Shown here piece by piece: positions 47,649 to 56,211 of a DNA stretch of 64,000 nt (its first letter is position 1; each line of letters opens with the position of its first letter). The position numbers and the translations under genes were made by a program. Source of the stretch: Limisphaera sp026417315 (lineage in GTDB: Bacteria > Verrucomicrobiota > Verrucomicrobiia > Limisphaerales > Limisphaeraceae). The stretch is from the NCBI RefSeq assembly GCF_049537125.1, contig NZ_JBMVQY010000001.1:186001-250000 (forward strand). The letters are read 5' to 3'. The notes beneath the pieces are model-generated. The model saw only the letters and a program-made list of their open reading frames with translations. It searched no databases and was not told where the DNA came from.

Positions 47649-48421
47649 GGGCCAGAGCGCCTCCGGCCCCCCCAACCCGGGCGTGTGTCGCACCACCGGG
47701 AACCCTGGCCGCCGGGCAAGGCGGCTGCCCCAGAAGAAACCGCTTGCTTGACAAATCCAGCACCGGGCTTGGTCTGCTGCAAATCCCCGGCATGGCGATC
47801 CACGGCCCTTCACCCGTGGAGACCTCCGCAAGGCTCGAGATGGCGCCGAGGATCCGGGCAACTGCAAGGGTTGGCCACCACACGACGATCGAAAACCACG
47901 GTAAATGCCGACCAACCAGAGCTTCAGGTCCTGCAGGGCAGGGCGAACCCTCGGCATGGTTCCGCATCCGTTCCCTCGGCAAACCTCCTTCCCCGCACCT
48001 TTCTTGGCACTCTGCACCCGGGACTTGAGCAGCAAAAAAAACCGGGCCAAGCGGCCAGGGGGTGGCCGAGAGGCCCGGGGAGTAACGAACAGTACACAGA
48101 GGGATCAGGGAGAACTCGGTCAGGACCTGTACCGAGCCCTGACCGAAATCCGGTCCGGATCCAAGCACGGATCCCACTCAAAGAGCGCCCGCCTTTGTGT
48201 TGCGGTGACGGGCGTAGGTAACCATGAACGCCAGCAAATGTCAAATGGAGTTCGCAAAGTATAAGCAGACCTGCGATAACCGATTAGGTCCCAATACCGG
48301 TCGGCTCGCGTGGACGGCAGGTCCGATTCTCAAGTGCTTCACCGGCCGGGCCCTGGAAAAAAGAGCATGAAGGGCCCTCCCCATCTTTCCCCAAGCCGCG
48401 AAGCCCGGCCTGCGGAATCCA
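47649..48421. other. Gene-poor convergent spacer
   Basis: About 770 bases between the terminator and the stop of queG. Open frames on both strands give no recognisable product. Composition becomes less GC-rich around 48220-48300. Nothing else was seen. Confidence 0.4.
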
Positions 48422-49606
48422 TCAGAAGCCCCTTTCCTCGAGACGGGCCAGCGCCCAGCGGGCGTGTTCGGCCACCACCGGATCGGGGTCCCGAGCGGCC
48501 CGCTCCAACGGGGCGCGACACCGTTCGTCCCCCACGTTGCCCAGAGCCACGCAGACGTTTCGTCGCAATCCGCTATGCTTCGCACGCGCCAACGGCGTCC
48601 CCCCAAACCGCCTCTGGAACTCGTCCTTGCTGATGTGCAGCAGCTCGAGCAGATCCGGCACTTCCAGGTCCGGCCGATGGAACTCTCGCATCAGCCGACC
48701 GGCCCTGGCAAACCGGTTCCAGGGACACACCGCCAGGCAATCGTCACATCCAAAGATGCGATCTCCAATCGCGGACCGAAGCTCCACCGGGATGGAACCG
48801 CGCAACTCGATCGTCAGGTAGGAAATGCACAAACGCGCATCCAGCTCGAACGGCGCAACGATGGCCCCGGTCGGACAGGCCTGCAGACAACGGGTGCAGT
48901 GACCACACCGATTCACCTCCGGCCGATCCGGCGGCAATGCCCACGTGGTCAACACCTCGCCCAACAGCAACCAGTTACCCCAGCGACGACTCACCAGGTT
49001 CGTGTGTTTGCCCACAAAGCCCACACCCGCACGCTCGGCCAGTTCCCGCTCCAGCACCGGACCCGTGTCCACATACCACAGCGCCCGTGTCCCCGGCGGA
49101 CCGGTCGCCTCCACAAACGCTGCCAGCAGTTTGAGGCGCGTGCCCATCCAGTCATGGTAGTCCAATGCACGCGCGTACCGGGCCACCACCCCCGTCACCG
49201 TCGTCGGATCCCGGGCCACGGCCGCCGGCTCCGCTGCGTAATTGACGGCCACCACAATGACCGTTCGCACCCCCGGCAGGACCCGGGCCGGGTCCTGCCG
49301 CTTCTCGCGATTCCGCGCCAACCAGTGCATTTGGCCATGCCGACCCGCTTCGAGCCAGCGATCCAGGTGGGCCGCACGCGCCGGAGGCGCCGCCGTGGTA
49401 AACCGGCATTCGTCGAAGCCCAGTGCCACCGCCCGGGCCCGGATGATTTCCCGGGCCTGCTCCAGCTGCTCCCATGCGGCAGCTCCCCCGTCCTCTTGGG
49501 CTTGATTCGCGGTGGCAGCCGTCGAGCCAGCCTCCTCCGCACCCGTCCCGGCCGCCGGTGTCTGGGAGGACTCACACGACACTCTGTTGATGGATTCGAA
49601 ACGCAT
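48422..49606 (-). CDS. queG: Epoxyqueuosine reductase
   Basis: 394 residues. Cobalamin- and Fe-S-dependent enzyme for the last step of queuosine synthesis in tRNA. Its signature segments are ARALDYHDWMGTRLKLLAAF, YVDTGPVLERELAERAGVGF and GKHTNLVSRRWGNWLLLGEV. Two 4Fe-4S motifs follow (CGHCTRCLQACPTGAIV and FGCDDCLAVCPWNRFA), and a C-terminal HEAT-like repeat ends the protein (RRNVCVALGNVGDERCRAPL). About 48 residues at the N-terminus are Ala/Gly-rich and not family-like, so the real start could be downstream of the ATG at 49606. As drawn it overlaps aroK by 35 bases, suggesting co-transcription. Confidence 0.93.
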   Translation of the reverse strand: MRFESINRVSCESSQTPAAGTGAEEAGSTAATANQAQEDGGAAAWEQLEQAREIIRARAVALGFDECRFTTAAPPARAAHLDRWLEAGRHGQMHWLARNREKRQDPARVLPGVRTVIVVAVNYAAEPAAVARDPTTVTGVVARYARALDYHDWMGTRLKLLAAFVEATGPPGTRALWYVDTGPVLERELAERAGVGFVGKHTNLVSRRWGNWLLLGEVLTTWALPPDRPEVNRCGHCTRCLQACPTGAIVAPFELDARLCISYLTIELRGSIPVELRSAIGDRIFGCDDCLAVCPWNRFARAGRLMREFHRPDLEVPDLLELLHISKDEFQRRFGGTPLARAKHSGLRRNVCVALGNVGDERCRAPLERAARDPDPVVAEHARWALARLEERGF

Positions 49607-50114
49607 GCACCACCTGGGCCGCCACTTCGCGGATGGGGCGGTGTTCGGTCTGGATCAACACGTCCGCCTGTCGATAATACGGCTCGCGGCGAGCCAACAG
49701 CTCCCGGATCCGCGCCAGGGGATCCGGCGTTCGCAGCAACGGTCTGTGATCGTGATGGCGAACCCGCTCGTACAACACCTCCGGTGATGCCCACAAACAA
49801 ACCACCAGCGAATGCTGCTTGAGCTGCTCCAAATGGTCTCCATACGTGGGCAATCCCCCGCCCGTGGCGATCACCGTACGCGACCGCTCGGCCAGGGTGC
49901 GCACAATCTTTCGTTCCCACTCGCGAAACCCGGGTTCGCCTTCCCGGGCAAAAATCTCCGGGATGCTCATGCCGGCCGCCGCTTCGATCAACGCATCGGT
50001 ATCCACGAATTCAAATGCCAGTTGCGCGGCCGCCATCCGGCCCACGGCGGTCTTGCCGGAGCCCATGAACCCGATCAACGCCAAATTCCGAATCTCGCGC
50101 GGCATGCTTGCCAT
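49572..50114 (-). CDS. aroK: Shikimate kinase
   Basis: 180 residues, phosphorylating shikimate in the pathway to chorismate. Motifs: P-loop LIGFMGSGKTAVGRMAA, shikimate-binding FVDTDALIEAAAGMSIPEIF, VIATGGGLPTYGDHLEQL, and the lid region HDHRPLLRTPDPLARI. Length fits the family. ATG 50114 was chosen; ATG 50105 is equally possible, and the frame upstream to 50213 is not AroK-like. The 3' end overlaps queG by 35 bases. Confidence 0.94.
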   Translation of the reverse strand: MASMPREIRNLALIGFMGSGKTAVGRMAAAQLAFEFVDTDALIEAAAGMSIPEIFAREGEPGFREWERKIVRTLAERSRTVIATGGGLPTYGDHLEQLKQHSLVVCLWASPEVLYERVRHHDHRPLLRTPDPLARIRELLARREPYYRQADVLIQTEHRPIREVAAQVVHAFRIHQQSVV

Positions 50115-50768
50115 CCCACGGATAGCCCGATCCGGGCGCGCGCGCACGCAGAATCCGCCGGCCCGGTCCCGCGCCAGACGGACGCACACCCAGGGATCCC
50201 GCCCGCCCATCAAACGCAGTGGCGCCAGAGGGTCTCAAATGCCGCAAAAGCCAAACGCCCGCGACCTTTGGTACGGCGTGGTTCAACCGACCGGATTTGG
50301 CGCTACCTGCGGCCAACTGCTGCGGAGTTCGAAAAGGCCATCCTGCGCCAAAAAGGCGAATCCCCACCGCAGGGAAGCCCTCGGGGAGGACCAGACCGCG
50401 CACCGTCAGCCTGCAAGCCCGCCCAACGGAGCACCCCAACCGGCCCACGAGATCTGTAGACCGAGAGAAGACGCCTCTGCCCGAACCCCGCTGTCCCGCC
50501 ATCCCGAACAAAGCGAAGTCCGACCTTCGCACTCTGCGGGCTGCCATTTCGCCAACTGCTGGCCTTGAACGGCGCGCGCCTTCAAGAATTCGCCGCCTCG
50601 CTTCCTCGCCGACGACGCGGCCTGCTCTGGGGTGCTTTCCAACTCGAACTTTCAACCCTATGTTGGAGCCAGCGGCGAGTTTTTCACGCCCTGCTCCATC
50701 ACTCGGCCGATGGGCCCCAGAGGATCAGCGAGGAGGCAGGGTGAACCCTTGTCGCACACGAAGCAGAA
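50115..50768. other. Divergent spacer between aroK and the AsmA-like gene
   Basis: About 650 bases with no recognisable gene; open frames are low-complexity. It should hold the promoters of the aroK-queG unit and of the plus-strand AsmA-like gene. A TTTCCA / TATGTT pair around 50640-50670 is too weak to claim. Confidence 0.4.
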
Positions 50769-53700
50769 ATGATGGAAACGTTGGCAAAACCTCGGAGAAG
50801 ACGATGGCCGCTTTGGATCGGGCTCGGTGCGGCAGTGTTGCTGTTGCTCCTGACGGTCGCCTGGTGGGTAATCACCAGCAATGCCTTTTTCCAGGCGGCG
50901 ATTCTGCCGCGCGTCAGCCGCACTCTGAACGCCCGGGTGGAGGTTGGGCAGGCCGAAATCCGGCCCTTCCGTGGCATCACCCTGCGCCGCGTTCAGATCC
51001 GAACGGATGATCGCGAACCATTGTTGGAAGCCACGGAATTGCGTGTGCGTTACTCCCTGCGTGGCCTGTGGGACGGCCGGATCGAAATCGAGGAGTGCGT
51101 CCTCGAAGAACCCAGGCTGGCTGTGCGGTTCGAGCCAGACGGGCGCAGCAACCTCGACCCGGTGCTGGCGGCGTTTCAAAAGCCGGCACCCGCTGCACCA
51201 CAGCCCGCCACCCGTGGTGCCGAATCGCGCGTCTTCCGAGTCGGGCAGCTGGTCCTGCATCGGGGGGTCGTGCAGGTCCGCCATTCGGTCTCCCCGGAGG
51301 AAAGTCTCCTGGCCGAAGTCGCGGACCTCGAGCTCCATTTGGAACACCTGGGCAACGCACAAACCGGCAGCGTCCGGGTCGCAGCCAGTATCGCCGCCGA
51401 GCGAAAGCATCCCAACGCCACCCTTGCCGGCCGGGTTGCCAGCCGCCTCGAGCTCAGCGGGACGATGGCCCTGGACACATCCCTCCAACCGCTTCTCATC
51501 ACCGCAGACGGACAGCTGAGCGTCAGCCGGGCCGACGGCGCATGGGCCCCCTGGAAGGACGCACGGATTCAACTGAGCGGTCAGGTCGAACCCGATCAGG
51601 TCCGCCGCGTGGCCCTCGCATTTTCCCGCGGCCCCACGGCTCTGGGACAACTTACCCTGCAGGGGCCCCTGAGTCTGCTGCGACGCGAGGGAACCCTCGA
51701 GGTCGGTCTGGAAGGCGTCGACGCGCGATTGCTGAACCTCCTGGGCGCAGCTTTCGGGATCGACTTCGGGCGCACGGAGACCGGGTTACAGGCCACGCTT
51801 ACCCTGGCCGACGGTGGACGCAAACTCTCCGCTGCGGGGCACTGGCACATTGCCCCGTTTCAGGTGCGTCGCGCCAACCTGGCAATGCCCGAGCTCCAGA
51901 TCCAAAGCCGGTTTGCCGCGACATTGGATCTGGTGAAACAGGCTCTCACGCTGGAGCAGTTCCATCTCACCGGCCAGCGCCAGGCGCAAACCTGGCTGGA
52001 CATCGCCTTGTCCGCCCCCATGCACTTGAACTGGTCCACCAACGCCGCGGCAGCGGTGGATGAGGCTGCGCTCCGCATCCAGATCCGGGACTTGGACCTG
52101 AAGGACTGGGCACCCCTTGTCGGGTCCAATCTCCCCACCGGCCGGGTACAATTGCAACTGGACCTCCTGGCCCGAAACGCCGGACGCAATCTCCGACTCC
52201 ACAGTCGTGGCCAGCTTCAAGAAGTTTCGGTCCTCTGGACCACGAATCACTGGACCGGGTTGGGCTTGGAACTCCGGGCGACCGCGGAACTCGACGACTG
52301 GCAGCGATGGATTCTGACCAACGCGCAGATCCACCTGACCCACCAGGCCCGACCCGTTGCCACCGCCCACTTGCAGGCGCAAGGTTCCCTGCCCCTTGCC
52401 TCGGTCGAAGGACTCCTTCAGGCCACGCTCGCACTGCCCGCCTGCATGCAACTGTTGCCAAGCCAAACCAACGTCTTGATTCAAACGGGGACACTTCACC
52501 TGACCTCCAAAATCAGTCGCCACAACAATCAAATCCACGCCGACGGTGAGGCCCGGCTCGAGGGCACGAGCGGACGGTTCGGCGCCACCCATCTGCCCCC
52601 CACGGATCTGATCGCACAATTTTCGGGCGGCTGGGACGGCAAACTGGCACGGCTGTCCCGGTTGGAGCTGGAGTCTCGTGTCACCGGTCAGTCGGCAGGA
52701 CGGTTCGCTCTGCAAGGTGAATATCGCCTCGACGGACCCGCTGGTACGTTCACCGGCCGCCTGGAACGTGTCCAACAGGCGCTCCTGCGACCCTGGTTGG
52801 ACCCGTGGCTCGGACCAACCCGGCTCCTGGCCCTCGAATGCGACGGCAACTTTCAGGGCGCCTGGAACGCCCACGGCCCTTCCCGGCTCCAAGCCGCCCT
52901 GACCCTGACCAACCTGGTGGTGCAGCCGCCGAACGCACAAGCGCCCTGGGCACCCTTGGGCGCCCGGGCGGAAGTCGATCTCGTGGGCGCGCCAACGCAG
53001 CTCGAAATCCGGCAGCTGCTCGTGGCTCTGGACCCCACGCCCCGCGCCACCAATCGATGCATCCTCCGTGGCCATCTGCAGCGCACCGACGCGCAGCCAT
53101 GGTCCGGACGCTTGGAACTGACGGCGGAATCTCTGGATCTGACCCGGTACTACGATCTCTGGGAAACGCTGCGCCCCACCGCCACCGCCCCCGCCACAAC
53201 GCCCCGGTCCGTCCCGACGGAGCCGGCTCCGGTGGTTCTGCCCATCCACCACGTGCAGTCCGACGCGCGAATCAGCCGACTCCTCTTGCGGGAGCTGGAC
53301 ATCCGCGACGTGGAACTGTCCGCCGCGGTGCAAAGCAACCGTGTCCGCCTCCAGCCCCTTCGCGCCCGGATCAACGGGGCTCCTCTTCAGGTCACGGCAG
53401 ACGTCAACCTGGGGGTTCCGGGATTCGGATACGACCTTGCCCTCCAGGCCGAAGCCGTGCCTCTGACACCGTGGGTTGCCTCATTCCTGCCCGAACGCCG
53501 CGATCACCTCCACGGCACCGCCTCGGTTCGGCTCCAGTTGCAGGGAGCCGGCCTGACGGGTCCGAGTCTCCAGAAAAACCTGCGGGGCGAGGTGAGTCTC
53601 CAGGCCACCAACCTGAACCTGGCCGTGGCCCAGGTCCGGAACCCGCTCCTGGCAAGCCTGCTCGACGTCGTCCTCGGTCTGCCGGAGTTGATCCGCAATC

Positions 53701-54290
53701 CCACCGCTGTCGTGGGTCGGCTGCTCGGTCAACTCACCGGAACGGCCGCACCCCGCGCCGGCTGGATGGAACAACTCGCTGCCGCACCCATCCAGGGTTT
53801 ACGAGTCGAGGCCCGGGCGGGCGAAGGCCGGGTGCAAGTGGCCACCGCCGAAGTCCACAGCGCAGCCTTCCAGGCCCACGCGGCCGGCGATATCATGCTG
53901 GCCCCCGACCTCGCCCAATCCACCCTCCACATTCCCGTGCGCGTGGCGCTGGAACGCAGCCTCGCCGAGCGCATCGGCCTGGCATCCGTTCCCAACCAAC
54001 CTTATACGCCCATGCCGGACTTTCTTACGCTCCGCGGCACACTGGTCGCTCCCAAAGCCGAGGTCAACCGACTGGCCCTGGCCGGGTTGGCCGCCGCCAG
54101 CGGCGCCTCCCTCCTCCGAAATCTCGGCAGCGCCACCACCGAACAGGCAGGCAATGTGTTGGGCACACTGGGGCAACTGCTCGGCGCGCCGGCGCCCCTG
54201 ACCTCGACCAATGCGGCCGCGACCAACGCGCCCCCCCGAACCAACGCACCGCCCAGCCTTCTCGATCTGCTCCGGCCACCGCGCCCCTGA
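50769..54290 (+). CDS. AsmA-like large envelope protein
   Basis: 1173 residues. One N-terminal membrane helix (PLWIGLGAAVLLLLLTVAWW, about 14-33) is followed by the AsmA-type start (FFQAAILPRVSRTLNARVEV, GQAEIRPFRGITLRRVQIRT) and a very long beta-strand-rich body with repeated L-x-L-x patterns. The C-terminal AsmA_2-like region (about 905-1080) has LQAEAVPLTPWVASF and LQKNLRGEVSLQATNLNLAV, and the protein ends in an Asn/Ala/Pro-rich tail (LTSTNAAATNAPPRTN). AsmA/TamB/YhdP proteins are thought to form hydrophobic grooves for lipid transport between membranes. Start may be the first or second of two adjacent ATGs. It is a single-gene unit convergent with the bat operon. Confidence 0.85.
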   Translation: MMETLAKPRRRRWPLWIGLGAAVLLLLLTVAWWVITSNAFFQAAILPRVSRTLNARVEVGQAEIRPFRGITLRRVQIRTDDREPLLEATELRVRYSLRGLWDGRIEIEECVLEEPRLAVRFEPDGRSNLDPVLAAFQKPAPAAPQPATRGAESRVFRVGQLVLHRGVVQVRHSVSPEESLLAEVADLELHLEHLGNAQTGSVRVAASIAAERKHPNATLAGRVASRLELSGTMALDTSLQPLLITADGQLSVSRADGAWAPWKDARIQLSGQVEPDQVRRVALAFSRGPTALGQLTLQGPLSLLRREGTLEVGLEGVDARLLNLLGAAFGIDFGRTETGLQATLTLADGGRKLSAAGHWHIAPFQVRRANLAMPELQIQSRFAATLDLVKQALTLEQFHLTGQRQAQTWLDIALSAPMHLNWSTNAAAAVDEAALRIQIRDLDLKDWAPLVGSNLPTGRVQLQLDLLARNAGRNLRLHSRGQLQEVSVLWTTNHWTGLGLELRATAELDDWQRWILTNAQIHLTHQARPVATAHLQAQGSLPLASVEGLLQATLALPACMQLLPSQTNVLIQTGTLHLTSKISRHNNQIHADGEARLEGTSGRFGATHLPPTDLIAQFSGGWDGKLARLSRLELESRVTGQSAGRFALQGEYRLDGPAGTFTGRLERVQQALLRPWLDPWLGPTRLLALECDGNFQGAWNAHGPSRLQAALTLTNLVVQPPNAQAPWAPLGARAEVDLVGAPTQLEIRQLLVALDPTPRATNRCILRGHLQRTDAQPWSGRLELTAESLDLTRYYDLWETLRPTATAPATTPRSVPTEPAPVVLPIHHVQSDARISRLLLRELDIRDVELSAAVQSNRVRLQPLRARINGAPLQVTADVNLGVPGFGYDLALQAEAVPLTPWVASFLPERRDHLHGTASVRLQLQGAGLTGPSLQKNLRGEVSLQATNLNLAVAQVRNPLLASLLDVVLGLPELIRNPTAVVGRLLGQLTGTAAPRAGWMEQLAAAPIQGLRVEARAGEGRVQVATAEVHSAAFQAHAAGDIMLAPDLAQSTLHIPVRVALERSLAERIGLASVPNQPYTPMPDFLTLRGTLVAPKAEVNRLALAGLAAASGASLLRNLGSATTEQAGNVLGTLGQLLGAPAPLTSTNAAATNAPPRTNAPPSLLDLLRPPRP

Positions 54291-54585
54291 ACCGCCGGCG
54301 CTCTTCCCGTCGCGCTGCTTTCTCCAGCTGCCAGATCGTCGGCTCGCAGACGGCGCACGCTACAAAAGGCATAAGGATTGTCTGAGCCCTGCAGAGACAC
54401 CATCACGCAGCGCAGGCAACCTCCGAAGGGCTGCTGATCTTGCGGCCCTCGTGCAACTCCGCAACGCCCGCAGGCCAGAGGTCTGCGATACAGCAGGCTG
54501 GAAGCCCGCGCTACCTTAAGCCCTGGGCAGCCCGTCACCGCCAGCCAGCGAGGAAACGCGGCGTTTGGTCGTCCTCAAACTTTCC
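54291..54585. other. 3' flank of the AsmA-like gene
   Basis: Spacer of about 295 bases before the repeat island. No gene and no terminator with a T-run were recognised. It merges into the first palindromic unit at 54586. Confidence 0.4.
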
Positions 54586-54597
54586 GCCGAGTCCCAT

Positions 54598-54990
54598 CGG
54601 CGGCTACGAGGAAACCCACAGAACACACTGAAGATTCCCATAAAAAGCCCACAGACCACGCAGAACACGCAGAAGAGGAATCAAGGAGCATCCGCAAGTG
54701 GGGTTTCCCAAAAGACGACGTGGGTAAGTCCACCGACTCCCGTCGGTGGCTACGGGTTCGGAGTTGGTAGCCGCCGCGGTGACGCGGCGGACCATTGCTG
54801 CCGGGAGTCTCCGCCGACTCACGTTGGTGGCTACACTCACGCCCCGGTTCCGCAGCTTTCCTGGGGAATCTCCGGGTTCGAACGAGCTTTCTGCCTGTTC
54901 TGCGCACTCGGCGGGTCGTTCAAAAAAAGTCCTTCTGCGTGTTCTGCGTGCTCTTGAAAAAACCGTAGCCGCCGCCGTCAGGCGGCGGAG
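54598..54990. repeat. Long direct repeat, copy 1
   Basis: A composite unit of about 390 bases, running CGGCGGCTACGAGGA, CACGCAGAA run, TCCGCAAGTGGGGTTTCCCA, class A units, GGTTCCGCAGCTTTCCTGGG, TTCTGCGTG run and GTAGCCGCCGCC. It reappears nearly identically at 55292-55704. Confidence 0.85.
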
Positions 54991-55291
54991 GGTCGCCAAG
55001 TGAGTCCTCCTTGCTCTCTGCGTGTTTCGCGTGCTTCGTGGGCCTTAAAGAAATCCTGTGTGATCCGCGTGTTCGGTGGGCTTTAAAAACCGTTCTGCCG
55101 TTTCTGCGTATTCTGCGGGCTTTTGGAAAAAGCGTAGCCGCCGCCGGAAGGCGGCGGACCTTCCTCTAGCAAACCTCCCCGGCCTGCCGGATCGCTGCCC
55201 TCCAGCCGGGTGAAGTGGCTGATCTCCACCTTGGTAGCCGCCGCGGTGACGCGGCGCACCATCCCAAGGCCGAGCCTCCGCCGACTCCCGT

Positions 55292-55704
55292 CGGCGGCTA
55301 CGAGGAAGCCTCCAGAACGCACAGAAAACGCAGAAGATTCTCATAAAAAGCCCACAGACCACGCAGAATACGCAGAAGAGGAATCAAGGAGCATCCGCAA
55401 GTGGGGTTTCCCAAAAGACGACGTGGGTAAGTCCACCGACTCCCGTCGGTGGCTACGGGTTTGGAGTTGGTAGCCGCCGCGGTGACGCGGCGGACCATTC
55501 CTGCCGGGAGTCTCCGCCGACTCCCGTCGGCGGCTACATTCACGCCCCGGTTCCGCAGCTTTCCTGGGGAATCCCCGGGTTCGAACGAGCTTTCTGCCTG
55601 CTCTGCGCCCTCGGCGGGTCGTTCAAAAAAAAGTCCTTGTGCGTGTTCTGCGTGCTCTGTGGGCTCTTAAAAAAACCGTAGCCGTCGCCGGCAGGCGGCG
55701 GACC
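55292..55704. repeat. Long direct repeat, copy 2
   Basis: Second copy of the composite unit, about 694 bases downstream of the first in the same orientation, with point changes and a few small insertions. Differences are concentrated in the palindromes and in the TTCTGCGTG runs; the segment 55389-55440 is essentially identical to copy 1. Confidence 0.85.
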
Positions 55705-56025
55705 GAGATTCCGAATTCAGACCCGGTCGCTGCATGGCGGCCCTAGCCACACCGTGCCGCATCCCACGCCAAATCCGCCGATTCCCATCGGCGGCTACGG
55801 ACTCGAGGGTTCGGCGCCAGGTGAGTCCCCCTCACTTTCTGCGTGTTCCGGGTGCTCCGTGGGCCCTTAGAGAAGTTCTGTGTGATCTGTGTGATCTGTG
55901 GGCTTTGAGAAAAGGATTCTGCCTGTTCCGCGTGCTCTGTAGGTTTTGAGTTCTGTGTATTCTGCGTGCTCTCTGGGCCTTAGAGAAAAACATTCTGTGG
56001 ATTCCGTGCGATCTGCGGGCTCATG

Positions 56026-56057
56026 AAAAAACCGTAGCCGCCGCCGGAAGGCGGCGG
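56026..56057 (-). terminator. Terminator-like repeat unit downstream of the bat operon
   Basis: On the minus strand CCGCCGCC, loop TTCC, GGCGGCGG (56057 down to 56038) is followed by CTACGG and then TTTTTT (56031-56026). The 6-base gap before the T-run makes it a suboptimal intrinsic terminator. It is about 155 bases past the stop of the batB/C gene and is one of the class A repeat units. Confidence 0.35.
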
Positions 56058-56060
56058 ACC

Positions 56061-56211
56061 GAAGATGCAGAGGCAATCTCGCACCGGAGTTTTGCATGCT
56101 CTCCAGGCCTTAAAGAATTCTGTGTGGTCTGCGTGTTCGGTGGGCTTTAAAAAGCGTTCTGTGAGTTCTGCGTGCTCTGCGGGCTCCTCAAAACCTCGCC
56201 CGGCAAAGACA
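56061..56211. other. 3' flank of the bat operon
   Basis: Contains a last set of degenerate CTGCGTG-type runs (56110-56195) leading up to the stop codon of the batB/C gene. No gene. Confidence 0.5.

Larger units (their letters stand above)
54586..56060. repeat. Island of palindromic and short tandem repeats (about 1.5 kb)
   Basis: Two repeat classes alternate. Class A is a GC palindrome present in two orientations: CCGCCGAC...GTCGGCGGCTAC (54586, 54731, 54811, 55279, 55433, 55514, 55775) and GTAGCCGCCGC...GCGGCGGACC (54767, 54965, 55134, 55234, 55470, 55678, 56034), giving 14 units. Class B consists of runs of a 9-mer, TTCTGCGTG or its reverse complement CACGCAGAA, with a TTAAAAAA or TAAAAAG flank, placed next to class A. 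The island lies between the convergent ends of asmA and the bat operon. It codes for nothing recognisable and has no direct-repeat/spacer regularity of a CRISPR. Confidence 0.85.

Noticed and set aside
46135..48177. Minus-strand open frame of 680 codons
   Set aside because: Antisense to the giant exported protein gene; no domain.
50643..50671. Promoter TTTCCA / TATGTT before the AsmA-like gene
   Set aside because: Weak boxes with no supporting context; not called.
54586..56060. CRISPR array
   Set aside because: Repeats are palindromes in both orientations and irregularly spaced, with short tandem runs between them, not constant direct repeats with unique spacers; no cas genes nearby.
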